The translations under genes and the position numbers were made by a program. Of a DNA stretch of 19,304 nucleotides, positions 8,511 through 15,900 are shown one piece after another. Below the pieces are notes generated by a model, which worked only from the letters and a program-made list of their open reading frames with translations, was not told the DNA's origin and ran no database searches. Every line of letters begins with the position of its first letter. Position 1 is the first letter of the stretch. The stretch is taken from positions 1 to 19,304 of the forward strand of contig JAHDCB010000006.1 of the NCBI GenBank assembly GCA_020630035.1. Direction: 5' to 3'. The DNA comes from Gammaproteobacteria bacterium (GTDB taxonomy: Bacteria > Pseudomonadota > Gammaproteobacteria > Chromatiales > Chromatiaceae).

Positions 8511-8535
8511 TTGACAACCAAAATTAACGGATAAT
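8511..8535 (+). promoter_or_regulatory. Possible promoter/operator of the XRE-sox operon
   Basis: TTGACA at 8511-8516 lies in the 115-base gap before the regulator, and GATAAT at 8530-8535 follows at only 13 bases, too short for a standard sigma70 promoter. GTTGACAAC (8510-8518) is itself an odd palindrome and could be an operator half. The region is the only plausible start of the operon, but the elements are uncertain. Confidence 0.3.
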
Positions 8536-8553
8536 CAGTGATCATCTTCGGCT

Positions 8554-8979
8554 ATGAGCCTGTTAGAAGAACGAGTTTTAGAAGCACGCATTGATGCTGG
8601 TGTTAAGGCCAGTAATCTGGCACGGATGGTGGGTGTTACCAGTGCTGCAGTCAGTCGCTGGGAAAAGGGACTGGTTAAAAACCTGAAGATGGAGCATCTG
8701 TTCACGATAGCACGTGTGTTAAACGTGGATCCGGAATGGTTGGCGACCGGACGTGGGCATAAAAAAAGACACCTGCCCCAGCAGCAGCGTGATGTGGAAG
8801 ATGCCATCAGTTTTGATCAGCTGGACCGTGAAGAACAGTTGCTGGTTAATATCTATCGTCGCCTGTCACAAGCCAGCCGCGAAAACTTGAAACATGCCTT
8901 GAGCGAGTGGCACCACCAGTCACCCGCAAAACCGGCGCCATCAACTGAATTCAGCGATACATGCCAGGAGAAAAAATGA
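8554..8979 (+). CDS. XRE/cI-type helix-turn-helix regulator, first gene of the sox operon
   Basis: This is a 141-residue protein. An HTH_3 domain covers about residues 5-66: the helix pair KASNLARMVG (18-27) and TSAAVSRWEKG (29-39), ending in the phage-repressor-like DPEWLATGRG. The C-terminal half (about 75-141) is charged and has no recognised sensor or peptidase domain; a LexA/cI-type Ser-Lys protease is absent. Its stop overlaps the soxX ATG (8976-8979), so the two are translationally coupled. That makes it the likely regulator of soxXYZA and perhaps of its own promoter. No role for this protein can be read directly. ArsR-type SoxR is the repressor known from Paracoccus-like sox clusters, so this would be a different arrangement. 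Confidence 0.85.
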   Translation: MSLLEERVLEARIDAGVKASNLARMVGVTSAAVSRWEKGLVKNLKMEHLFTIARVLNVDPEWLATGRGHKKRHLPQQQRDVEDAISFDQLDREEQLLVNIYRRLSQASRENLKHALSEWHHQSPAKPAPSTEFSDTCQEKK

Positions 8980-9320
8980 TGTTTTATCGACTGAAATTAT
9001 TGCTGCTTTATTTGTCACTGTCGGGTACAGTGCTGGCTGTCACACCGGAGCAGATTGCGACGGGTAAGGCTATTGCCTGGGACCGTAAAGGTGGCAACTG
9101 TCTGGCATGTCACAGTATGCCGGAAGGTAATAGCCCGGGGAATCTGGGGCCACCGCTGATCGCGATGCAGGCACGCTTTCCTGATCGGCAGAAACTGTAT
9201 GCTCAGATCTATGATGCCACGCAGTTGAATCCTGATTCGCGGATGCCGCCATTTGGTCAATACCAGATTCTGACAGAATCTGAGATTAACGCGGTGATAG
9301 ATTATCTTTACACGCTATGA
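8976..9320 (+). CDS. soxX: Sulfur oxidation c-type cytochrome SoxX
   Basis: This 114-residue monohaem cytochrome c is the small subunit of SoxXA, which joins thiosulfate oxidatively to the SoxYZ carrier in the periplasm. A Sec signal peptide covers about residues 1-21 (cleavage near VLA/V). The haem motif CLACH is at 42-46, and Met90 in SRMPPFG is the expected distal ligand. I chose the ATG at 8976 because AGGAG stands 5 bases upstream; an earlier in-frame ATG at 8961 lies inside the preceding gene and spoils the signal peptide. The gene overlaps the XRE regulator by 4 bases and is followed by soxY after 10 bases. Confidence 0.93.
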   Translation: MMFYRLKLLLLYLSLSGTVLAVTPEQIATGKAIAWDRKGGNCLACHSMPEGNSPGNLGPPLIAMQARFPDRQKLYAQIYDATQLNPDSRMPPFGQYQILTESEINAVIDYLYTL

Positions 9321-9330
9321 GTCTGATACC

Positions 9331-9786
9331 ATGACAACAGTATTTACTCGTCGAGCCTTTCTGCAGGGAACGCTCGCAGCATTGGCTGCCGGATTATTGC
9401 CTGCTATCGTAAATGCCGCCTGGCCAAAGGCGGCCTTTCAACAAAAAACATTGGATGATGCCATCCGGGAGGCACTGGGTGCTGGTGAGATCACAGAAGC
9501 ACCGGACCTGATGATCAAGGCGCCGGATATTGCGGAAAACGGTGCTGTGGTGCCGGTCACGGTGAAGACAGACCGGGCAGATGTTGAATCAATTGCGATT
9601 CTTGCGACCGGTAACAACCAGCCGCTCGTGGGCACCTTTGTACTCGGTGCTGGTGCCATCGCAGATGTTTCCGCACGCATTAAGATGGCGAAAACATCAG
9701 ATATTGTGGCGGTCGCGAAGGTTGGTGATCAGCTGTATCGCAACCATAAGAACGTTAAGGTAACAATCGGCGGTTGTGGTGGTTAA
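9331..9786 (+). CDS. soxY: Thiosulfate oxidation carrier protein SoxY
   Basis: This 151-residue carrier binds sulfur intermediates on a C-terminal swinging-arm cysteine. The C-terminal GGCGG motif is intact (Cys149). A twin-arginine signal RRAFLQG (7-13), followed by an alanine/leucine-rich stretch, directs folded export, as is usual for SoxYZ, where SoxZ travels as a passenger. The Ig-like core follows. The start has only a weak ribosome-binding site, consistent with coupling to soxX. Confidence 0.95.
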   Translation: MTTVFTRRAFLQGTLAALAAGLLPAIVNAAWPKAAFQQKTLDDAIREALGAGEITEAPDLMIKAPDIAENGAVVPVTVKTDRADVESIAILATGNNQPLVGTFVLGAGAIADVSARIKMAKTSDIVAVAKVGDQLYRNHKNVKVTIGGCGG

Positions 9787-9847
9787 TTGTTGGCAGTCAG
9801 ACTACCAGACAGCTCATTCTTTTTATTGAGATTCAGGGTGCACACCG

Positions 9848-10165
9848 ATGGCAAAAAAATCCATCCGGATCCGGGCAAGACAAAAAAACGGCATTACAAC
9901 TGTCAAGGCATTAATCAGCCACCCGATGGAGACCGGGCAGCGTAAAAACAGCAAGACAGGTGAGTTGATTCCGGCGCACTTCATTCAGGAAGTCGAGGCA
10001 CGCAGTGGCGACACCCTGCTGATGAAGGCACACTGGGGACCAGGTGTTTCAAAAAACCCTTATGTGGCATTTAAGTATCAGGGCGGGAAGCCTGGTGATG
10101 AGGTCACACTGGCCTGGGTTGATAATACAGGTGGAAAGGGCACTGGCAGTGCCAATATTAAATAG
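9848..10165 (+). CDS. soxZ: Thiosulfate oxidation carrier complex protein SoxZ
   Basis: This 105-residue beta-sandwich partner of SoxY has no signal peptide of its own. Recognisable segments are ALISHPMETGQRK (22-34), PAHFIQEVEA and the C-terminal VTLAWVDNTG. It forms the SoxYZ heterodimer that presents the sulfur-loaded cysteine to SoxXA, SoxB and SoxCD. It lies 61 bases after soxY, a gap without a detectable hairpin or terminator, and 17 bases before soxA. Confidence 0.95.
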   Translation: MAKKSIRIRARQKNGITTVKALISHPMETGQRKNSKTGELIPAHFIQEVEARSGDTLLMKAHWGPGVSKNPYVAFKYQGGKPGDEVTLAWVDNTGGKGTGSANIK

Positions 10166-10182
10166 CCATGGGAGCCGGGCAG

Positions 10183-11025
10183 ATGGTTAAATCTTTGATC
10201 ACACTGGGTCTGGCGCTGCTAAGCTTGGGCGTTTTTGCTGCCAGTAAGCAAGCCAGTGACACGACGCCATTAGAAGATCTCACGACGTACCGAAGCTATT
10301 TTGAGCAACGCTTTCCCGGGGTATCGTTGCAACAGTATGCAAACGGTGTTTATGCGATTGATGCGGTGTCGCGTGAAAACTGGGAGGCGATAGAAGAATT
10401 TCCACCGTACGAGCCAATGGTTGAAGCAGGTGAAGAGCTATGGCAGACGCCATTTGCGAACGGTAAGACCTATGTGGATTGTTTTGGCGACGATCCGGCG
10501 CAACGTAAACACTATCCTCACTGGGATGCTGTCAGCCAACAGGTGGTGACCTTGCCATTCGCCATTAACCAGTGCCGTACCCGGCATGGTGAAAAGCCCC
10601 TGAAATATAAAAAAGGGAAGATGGCAGATTTACTGGCCTATCTGTCTTATGCCTCGCGTGGCCAGGTGATTGACGTTAAGATTCCGGATGCTGCTGCCCT
10701 GGCAGCCTATAATGCAGGCAAAAGTTTCTATTTTGCACGCAGAGGTCAGCTGAATTTTTCCTGTGCTTCTTGTCATATGCAGTCCGCCGGACAGCGTGTT
10801 CGTACAGATATTCTCAGCCCGGCACTGGGTCATGCCAGTGGCTGGCCGGTGTATCGTTCTAAGTGGGGTGAACTAGGCACATTACACCGGCGTTTCGGCG
10901 GTTGTATGAAACAAATGCGTGCTAAGCCACACAAGGCGCAAAGCCCTGAGTTTCGCAACCTGGAATATTTCCTGACTCATATGAGTAACGGTATTCAATA
11001 TAACGGGCCGGCAGCGCGTAAATAA
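10183..11025 (+). CDS. soxA: Sulfur oxidation c-type cytochrome SoxA (monohaem)
   Basis: This 280-residue subunit of SoxXA has a Sec signal at about 1-19. Only one haem motif, CASCH at 194-198, is present; the N-terminal haem of dihaem SoxA proteins is missing and isolated cysteines C100 and C131 remain. Cys241 in RRFGGCMKQ is the conserved cysteine that ligates the haem as a persulfide and forms the catalytic site. I prefer the ATG at 10183, which has GGAG 8 bases upstream, to the in-frame ATG at 10168. soxA ends the operon; soxB and soxCD do not follow. Confidence 0.93.
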   Translation: MVKSLITLGLALLSLGVFAASKQASDTTPLEDLTTYRSYFEQRFPGVSLQQYANGVYAIDAVSRENWEAIEEFPPYEPMVEAGEELWQTPFANGKTYVDCFGDDPAQRKHYPHWDAVSQQVVTLPFAINQCRTRHGEKPLKYKKGKMADLLAYLSYASRGQVIDVKIPDAAALAAYNAGKSFYFARRGQLNFSCASCHMQSAGQRVRTDILSPALGHASGWPVYRSKWGELGTLHRRFGGCMKQMRAKPHKAQSPEFRNLEYFLTHMSNGIQYNGPAARK

Positions 11026-11032
11026 TGCTCGA

Positions 11033-11075
11033 GCACCTCTGAAAACTGCTGCGCTGGCGCCGTCTTCAGAGGTGC
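11033..11075 (+). terminator. Long hairpin after soxA, terminator-like without U-tract
   Basis: GCACCTCTGAA (11033-11043) and TTCAGAGGTGC (11065-11075) form a perfect 11-bp stem with a 21-base loop, 8 bases after the soxA stop. No run of T follows, so it is not a classical intrinsic terminator. It may end or stabilise the sox transcript, or be a target of the nearby RAYT protein. Confidence 0.45.
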
Positions 11076-11152
11076 CCTGTTGATTGAGGATAATGCTACG
11101 TCCGGGTTGCCGATGGATTTGGGGACGGAGAATAATTGTTTGTGGTAAAATC

Positions 11153-11175
11153 TCAGGTATTGCGCCATACCCTGA
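11153..11175. repeat. Small bulged hairpin upstream of the RAYT gene
   Basis: TCAGGTAT (11153-11160) pairs with ATACCCTGA (11167-11175) around a 6-base loop, with one bulged base. It lies 34 bases before the transposase start. RAYT proteins act on short REP-type hairpins, so this is a possible substrate or regulatory site. No second copy was found nearby. Confidence 0.35.
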
Positions 11176-11208
11176 ATTTGTATTTTAGTTGATATCGAAG
11201 GTTTACTT

Positions 11209-11925
11209 ATGCCACGCCGTAGCCGTTTAGTTCTGCCCAATACGCCGATGCACATCATTCAGCGCGGCAACAATAGCCAGGACTGCTTTTTTGGTGACGA
11301 AGATTATGCTTGCTATCTCAGATGGCTGCGTGAAATTGCGCGTCGCACACAATGTCGTATTCATGCGTATGTTTTATTGTCGAATCGTGTGCACTTGTTA
11401 TTGACGCCGGCTCATGTCAAAGGTGTCAGCGATCTGATGCGTCTGCTGGGGCAGCGTTATGTACAATATATCAACCGGGTACACAACCGCACTGGCACAT
11501 TATGGGAGGGTCGTTATCGCTCTTGTGTGACCTGTGAGGATCGTTATGTGATTGGTTGTTACCGGTATATTGAGCTGATGCCGGTAAGCAAAAAGCTGGT
11601 CGATAAGCCGGAAGATTATCGCTGGTCCAGTCATCATGTAAATGCGTTGGGTCAGCCGGGTGATTTGTTACAGTCGCATAAGGTCTATGATGACCTGGGC
11701 GAAACACATGCCGATTGTGCCAGCGCTTATCATGCGTTGTTTAATCAACCACTGGATGCGCGGCTGGCGGAAGAAATTCGTGAGGCGACTCAGGGCAATT
11801 ATGCGCTTGGTTCGCCACAGTTCGCTGCTGAGGTTGAAAAAAAACTGAAGATTCGCGCGACGCGTGGTAAGGCGGGGCGACCACACAATCAAAATGAAAA
11901 GCGGTCGTTATCTGGCGGGAGTTGA
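11209..11925 (+). CDS. REP-associated tyrosine transposase (RAYT, Transposase_17 family)
   Basis: This 238-residue protein belongs to the single-domain Y1/HUH family. The family landmarks are the N-terminal MPRRSRLVLPNTPMHIIQRG, then LLGQRYVQYINR, TGTLWEGRYRS, CYRYIEL (with the candidate catalytic tyrosine) and EDYRWSSHH. The metal-binding motif, usually NHVHLL, reads N-R-V-H-L-L at residues 59-64, so the first histidine of HUH is Arg60 (CGT at 11386-11388). The usual ELNPVRA is ELMPVSK. The frame is otherwise full length, with AAGG 8 bases before the ATG. It may be a catalytically dead or domesticated protein. No IS ends are visible, which fits the RAYT group, where the gene is single-copy and acts on REP hairpins elsewhere. 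Confidence 0.85.
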   Translation: MPRRSRLVLPNTPMHIIQRGNNSQDCFFGDEDYACYLRWLREIARRTQCRIHAYVLLSNRVHLLLTPAHVKGVSDLMRLLGQRYVQYINRVHNRTGTLWEGRYRSCVTCEDRYVIGCYRYIELMPVSKKLVDKPEDYRWSSHHVNALGQPGDLLQSHKVYDDLGETHADCASAYHALFNQPLDARLAEEIREATQGNYALGSPQFAAEVEKKLKIRATRGKAGRPHNQNEKRSLSGGS

Positions 11926-11947
11926 CAAGTGAAAGTCTGCGGAGTGG

Positions 11948-11979
11948 TGGCCCCGATACCATTCTCAGGCATGGGGCCA
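11948..11979. terminator. Hairpin between the convergent RAYT and peroxiredoxin genes
   Basis: TGGCCCC (11948-11954) and GGGGCCA (11973-11979) form a 7-bp GC-rich stem with an 18-base loop, in the 62-base gap between two convergent stops. It could terminate from both sides, but no T-run flanks it. Confidence 0.4.
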
Positions 11980-11987
11980 GTGGCGCC

Positions 11988-12590
11988 TTAGAGCTTATCT
12001 GAATTGTTTGCCAGATAATCTGCAACACCATCAGGTGATTCAGTCATGCCTGCGTCGCCCTTCTGCCAGCCAGCCGGGCAGACTTCGCCGTGTTCTTCGT
12101 GGAACTGCAATGCTTCAATCAGGCGGATCACTTCATCAAAGTTACGTCCCAATGGCAGGTCGTTGATGATCTGTGAGCGTACGACACGATTCTGATCGAT
12201 AATGAATACACCACGAAATGCAACACCACCCGGGCTGGCAACCCCGTAGGCTTGCATGATGCCATGTTTGATGTCAGCGGCCAGGGTGTATTTAACTGGC
12301 CCGATACCACCTTTATTCACCGGGGTATTACGCCAGGCATTGTGGGTGAAATGTGAGTCGATAGAAACGCCGATCACTTCAGTATTCAGTTTTTTAAACG
12401 TGGCGACCCGGTGGTCTACCGCGATCAGTTCAGACGGGCAGACGAAGGTAAAGTCGAGCGGGTAAAAAAAGACGACGCCGTATTTGCCTTGCAGTGTGGC
12501 AGACAAAGAGAAATCTTCAACAATGGTGCCGTCACCGAGAACGGCTGATGTGGTGAAGTCCGGGGCGGGTGCGCCAATCAGGTTGCTCAT
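11988..12590 (-). CDS. 2-Cys peroxiredoxin (AhpC/Prx1 type)
   Basis: This 200-residue thiol peroxidase reduces hydrogen peroxide and organic peroxides. The peroxidatic Cys51 lies in DFTFVCPSE and the resolving Cys171 in GEVCPAGW, so it is a typical 2-Cys enzyme with a full C-terminal helix. I chose the ATG at 12590, with GGAG 9 bases upstream; a longer frame to 12644 runs through the G-tract and has no ribosome-binding site. The reductant (AhpF, thioredoxin or other) cannot be seen. It may belong with the peroxide stress of sulfur oxidation. Confidence 0.93.
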   Translation of the reverse strand: MSNLIGAPAPDFTTSAVLGDGTIVEDFSLSATLQGKYGVVFFYPLDFTFVCPSELIAVDHRVATFKKLNTEVIGVSIDSHFTHNAWRNTPVNKGGIGPVKYTLAADIKHGIMQAYGVASPGGVAFRGVFIIDQNRVVRSQIINDLPLGRNFDEVIRLIEALQFHEEHGEVCPAGWQKGDAGMTESPDGVADYLANNSDKL

Positions 12591-12612
12591 ATGGATAATC
12601 TCCGTCAGTTCA

Positions 12613-12620
12613 GGGGGGGG
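12613..12620. repeat. Run of eight G upstream of the peroxiredoxin gene
   Basis: An uninterrupted G8 tract (C8 on the coding strand of the gene) lies 23-30 bases upstream of the peroxiredoxin ATG, inside its leader or promoter. Such tracts can slip during replication. Whether this one varies is unknown. Confidence 0.6.
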
Positions 12621-12631
12621 TAAAGGCTTAG

Positions 12632-12673
12632 GGGGCGTTCTCAATCAGCTTCTCAGCTCATTGAGAACGCCCC
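12632..12673. repeat. Strong 14-bp hairpin between rsmI and peroxiredoxin
   Basis: GGGGCGTTCTCAAT (12632-12645) and ATTGAGAACGCCCC (12660-12673) pair perfectly. Within the 14-base loop GCT and AGC can pair again around TCTC. No T-run flanks it on either strand. It is a candidate processing site, a Rho-type or weak terminator for rsmI, or a short MITE-like element. Confidence 0.55.
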
Positions 12674-12685
12674 TAGTCATCTGTT

Positions 12686-12703
12686 GGGTCATGTTGCTGA
12701 CCC
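12686..12703. repeat. Second hairpin next to the rsmI stop
   Basis: GGGTCA (12686-12691) and TGACCC (12698-12703) form a 6-bp stem with the loop TGTTGC, 25 bases after the rsmI stop and 13 bases from the larger hairpin. There is no flanking T-run. Confidence 0.4.
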
Positions 12704-12727
12704 TGAGGCAGCGAACTCATCATTGTA

Positions 12728-13555
12728 TCAAAAAGCATTGCGGCTCAATGCTTGCTGATAGACCTGATTTTTCGGTAGCTTGAGTAGTTTTGCGGTCAGT
12801 GTAATGGCCTGTTTGCGTGGGAGTTCCGCCAGCAGGATATCCAGGTAGTGTTCCAACTCGTCAGTTGCCGGGTCGGCAGTGGTGCCCGCAACCACCAGTA
12901 CGATCTCACCCTTGGGTTGTACGCCAAGTTGAGACTGGATGTCGTGCAGGGTGCCATGTAACAGTGTTTCAAATGTTTTGGTGAGTTCCCGTGCGCACAT
13001 AGCCCGGCGGTCTGCACCAAATACTGCCTGCATGTCGCTTAAGGTATCATGCACCCGGTGATTTGATTCGTACAGTATCAGGGTGGCCGTTTGCTGACGT
13101 AACTGTTCCAGCCAGGTACGGCGTGCGCTTTTTTTGTGTGGTGGGAAACCGGCGAAATAAAAGGCATCGGTTGGCAGGCCGCTGACTGAGAGTGCAGCGA
13201 TCAGGGCGCTTGGCCCTGGAATGGGGACGACCGGGATTGCGGCAGTATGGCAGGCGCGTACCAGTGGAAAACCCGGATCGCTGATCAGCGGGGTGCCGGC
13301 GTCTGAGACCAAAGCAATGTCTGTGCCGTGATGCAGCCGTTCAATCAGTGACTGTGCACGCTGGCGCTCATTATGTTCATGCAGTGCGATCAGCGGGCGC
13401 TGGATACCGGCCTGTTGTAGCAGGCGTTTGGTGTGGCGAGTGTCTTCGGCGGCGATCAGGTCAACCTGGCGCAGCGTGGTTAATGCACGTGCGCTGATGT
13501 CGCTCAGGTTGCCGATAGGTGTTGCAACGATAAATAAGGTGCCATAAGTCGGCAT
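12728..13555 (-). CDS. rsmI: 16S rRNA (cytidine1402-2'-O)-methyltransferase
   Basis: This 275-residue SAM-dependent methyltransferase of the tetrapyrrole-methylase fold acts on the ribosomal P-site nucleotide C1402. Signature segments are VATPIGNLSDISARAL (10-25), AAEDTRHTKRLL, ALVSDAGTPLISDPG, PIPGPSALIAALSVSGLP and the late LYESNHRV. The length matches E. coli RsmI (about 286). It starts 8 bases after the stop of the PBP1A gene on the same strand, so the two form an operon. In E. coli rsmI lies beside lpoA instead. Confidence 0.94.
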   Translation of the reverse strand: MPTYGTLFIVATPIGNLSDISARALTTLRQVDLIAAEDTRHTKRLLQQAGIQRPLIALHEHNERQRAQSLIERLHHGTDIALVSDAGTPLISDPGFPLVRACHTAAIPVVPIPGPSALIAALSVSGLPTDAFYFAGFPPHKKSARRTWLEQLRQQTATLILYESNHRVHDTLSDMQAVFGADRRAMCARELTKTFETLLHGTLHDIQSQLGVQPKGEIVLVVAGTTADPATDELEHYLDILLAELPRKQAITLTAKLLKLPKNQVYQQALSRNAF

Positions 13556-13563
13556 GGTGCTGT

Positions 13564-15900
13564 TCAGTATATTTCAGCTGCTGTGGCATGATTCGTCGTG
13601 GCCGGAGCAAATTGTGGCAGGTTGCCTCGACGAAAGACTTCCTGGATAGCATTTGTGGCGTCTGCCGGGACACGTAATCCAGTAATCGGGTCTATGCGGG
13701 TGCGTACGATGCCAGGCGGCATACTTGGATCCTGGTCTTTGATATCCTGTAAGGCGACAGCCATATAATCCATCCATGCCGGGAGTGCGATTCGTCCGCC
13801 AACTTCGCCCCGACCGAGTTTCCGGTTGTCATCAAAGCCCACCCAGACGCTGGCTGATACGAATTGATTAAAGCCATTGAACCAGGCGTCTTTCTGGTCG
13901 TTAGTGGTGCCTGTCTTGCCTGCCAGATCACGCCGTTTCAGTTTGCGTGCGGCCTTGGCAGTGCCGCGCTGAATGACATCCTGCATCATGGAATACATCA
14001 GGTACTGGTTTTGAGCGCTGATCGCGCGAGGTGCCGGGTGGTCACAATCTGTGCAATTAGTGGCCGGAGTTGCCTGATGGATTAGCTCACCGTTCTGATA
14101 GATGCGGTCGATGACATAAGATGTGACACGATAGCCGCCATTCGCCAGGATGGCGTAACTGGTGGCCATCTGTAGCGGGGTGACGCTGGCATTGCCCAGT
14201 GCCAGCGACAGATTACTGGCCAGCTTGCTCTTGCTGAAACCAAATCGCTTAATATGATTCAGCATCTTCGGAACACCAATGTCACGTAGCAGCCGGATAG
14301 AGATCAGGTTGCGTGAATAGGTGAGAGCGGTGCGTAGCCGGGTTGGCCCATGTAAGCGACCGGAATAATTTTCTGGCCGCCAGAGATCTTCTAACCCCCG
14401 GTCTTTGAAAACAACAGGTGCGTCATGAATGATACTGGCAGGGGTATAGCCGTGTTCCAGTGCGGCTGAATACACAAACGCCTTCAGGCCAGAGCCGGGT
14501 TGTCGCCAGGCTTGAGTCGCACTATTAAATTTTTGTGTGTAATAGTTGTAGCCGCCGGTGAGGGCCAGAATTGCTCCATCGGCAGGTCGTACAGAGACGA
14601 GTGCACCCAATAGCTTGGGCACCTGGGCCAGCTGCCAGGTTGTTTGATCTTGCGTGGTAGTCAGTTGTCGCACGCGGATCAAATCGCCGGTTTGCAATAC
14701 GTTGCCGGCGTGTTTTGGTGGATCACCGACCCGATCCTGGTCAAGGTATTTTTTTGCCCAGCGGATGCCAGCCCAGGGTAGTGTGATGGTTTGTGTCTGG
14801 CTCAGATAAACCTCAGCTGTTTTTTTGCCGACAGCGGTCACAATGCCTGGAATCAAATCGTGAATTGTCGGGTGTTGTGCCAGTAAGGCATCCAGGTCAA
14901 TATTCTCACCATTGAGATCATACTGTGCCTCTGCACCACGATAACCATGTCGCTGACTGTAGTTATCCAGCGTGTTGCGCAATGCGTCGTTGGCAGCTGC
15001 CTGATCACGAGCCTGGAGGGTGGTGTGTACTTCATAACCGCTGGTGTATACGGCCTCGCCGTATTGTTTAAAAAGTTGCGCTCGTACCATTTCAGCGACA
15101 TAGGGTGCTTCTACTTCTACTGGGGCGCGGTAAGGTCGGGCGCTGACTGGTGCAGCGACTGCCTGGTCATAATCATCCTGGCTGATCATATCCAGGGACA
15201 GCATTTGCCCCAGTACGTAATTACGTCGGATCAGGGCGCGTTTCGGATCGGCCAGCGGGTTGTAGCGTGATGGTGCCTTCGGTAAGCCAGCGAGCATCGC
15301 AGTTTGTGCCAGATTAAGTTGTTCCAGTGGTTTGCCATAGTAGGCCTGGGCGGCTGCACCGATGCCGTAGGCACGTTGTCCGAGATAAATTTTATTCAGA
15401 TACAGCGCAAGAATATCTTGTTTGCTCAGCTCGCTTTCTATGCGTAAGGCCAGAAAAATTTCATATAGCTTACGCAGATAGGTTTTTTCACGGCTTAAAT
15501 AAAAGTTACGGGCGACCTGCATCGTGATGGTGCTGCCTCCCTGCTGACGCTGTCCGGTAGTGATCAGCTTGAATGCTGCGCGTAACAGTCCGCGTGGGTC
15601 AATGCCCGGGTGGCTGAAAAATGCGGCATCTTCAGCTGCGATAAACGCATGCACCGTCATTTGTGGAATCTGTGCATAGTTCAGCAATAAACGCCTTTTT
15701 TCACCAAACTCGGCAATCAGTGAACCTTCCTGGCTATACACTTTCAGGGGAACTTGTAGCTGCGCATCACTCAGGGCACTGATATCTGGCAAGTCGGGTG
15801 CCATTTTGTAATATGCGACGCCGATGGCAGCAGCACCTGAGAGCAAGATAACGAAGGCGCTGATAAGTAGAATGGTGCCGAGTCTGAACAGCCAGGTCAT
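13564..15900 (-). CDS. mrcA: Penicillin-binding protein 1A (bifunctional transglycosylase/transpeptidase)
   Basis: This 778-residue class A PBP polymerises glycan strands and crosslinks peptides in the periplasm. An N-terminal anchor spans about 7-29. The GT51 transglycosylase domain has EDAAFFSHPG (catalytic Glu90) and GGSTITMQVARN (121-132). An OB-like insert occupies roughly 320-425. The transpeptidase motifs are complete: SGLK at 470-473 (nucleophile Ser470; the frequent form is SSFK), SRN at 529-531 and KTGT at 662-665. A Cys pair (C616, C619) lies before the KTGT motif, as in many PBP1A proteins. Some gammaproteobacteria carry this gene divergent from pilMNOPQ; here it heads an operon with rsmI. 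Confidence 0.93.
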   Translation of the reverse strand: MTWLFRLGTILLISAFVILLSGAAAIGVAYYKMAPDLPDISALSDAQLQVPLKVYSQEGSLIAEFGEKRRLLLNYAQIPQMTVHAFIAAEDAAFFSHPGIDPRGLLRAAFKLITTGQRQQGGSTITMQVARNFYLSREKTYLRKLYEIFLALRIESELSKQDILALYLNKIYLGQRAYGIGAAAQAYYGKPLEQLNLAQTAMLAGLPKAPSRYNPLADPKRALIRRNYVLGQMLSLDMISQDDYDQAVAAPVSARPYRAPVEVEAPYVAEMVRAQLFKQYGEAVYTSGYEVHTTLQARDQAAANDALRNTLDNYSQRHGYRGAEAQYDLNGENIDLDALLAQHPTIHDLIPGIVTAVGKKTAEVYLSQTQTITLPWAGIRWAKKYLDQDRVGDPPKHAGNVLQTGDLIRVRQLTTTQDQTTWQLAQVPKLLGALVSVRPADGAILALTGGYNYYTQKFNSATQAWRQPGSGLKAFVYSAALEHGYTPASIIHDAPVVFKDRGLEDLWRPENYSGRLHGPTRLRTALTYSRNLISIRLLRDIGVPKMLNHIKRFGFSKSKLASNLSLALGNASVTPLQMATSYAILANGGYRVTSYVIDRIYQNGELIHQATPATNCTDCDHPAPRAISAQNQYLMYSMMQDVIQRGTAKAARKLKRRDLAGKTGTTNDQKDAWFNGFNQFVSASVWVGFDDNRKLGRGEVGGRIALPAWMDYMAVALQDIKDQDPSMPPGIVRTRIDPITGLRVPADATNAIQEVFRRGNLPQFAPATTNHATAAEIY

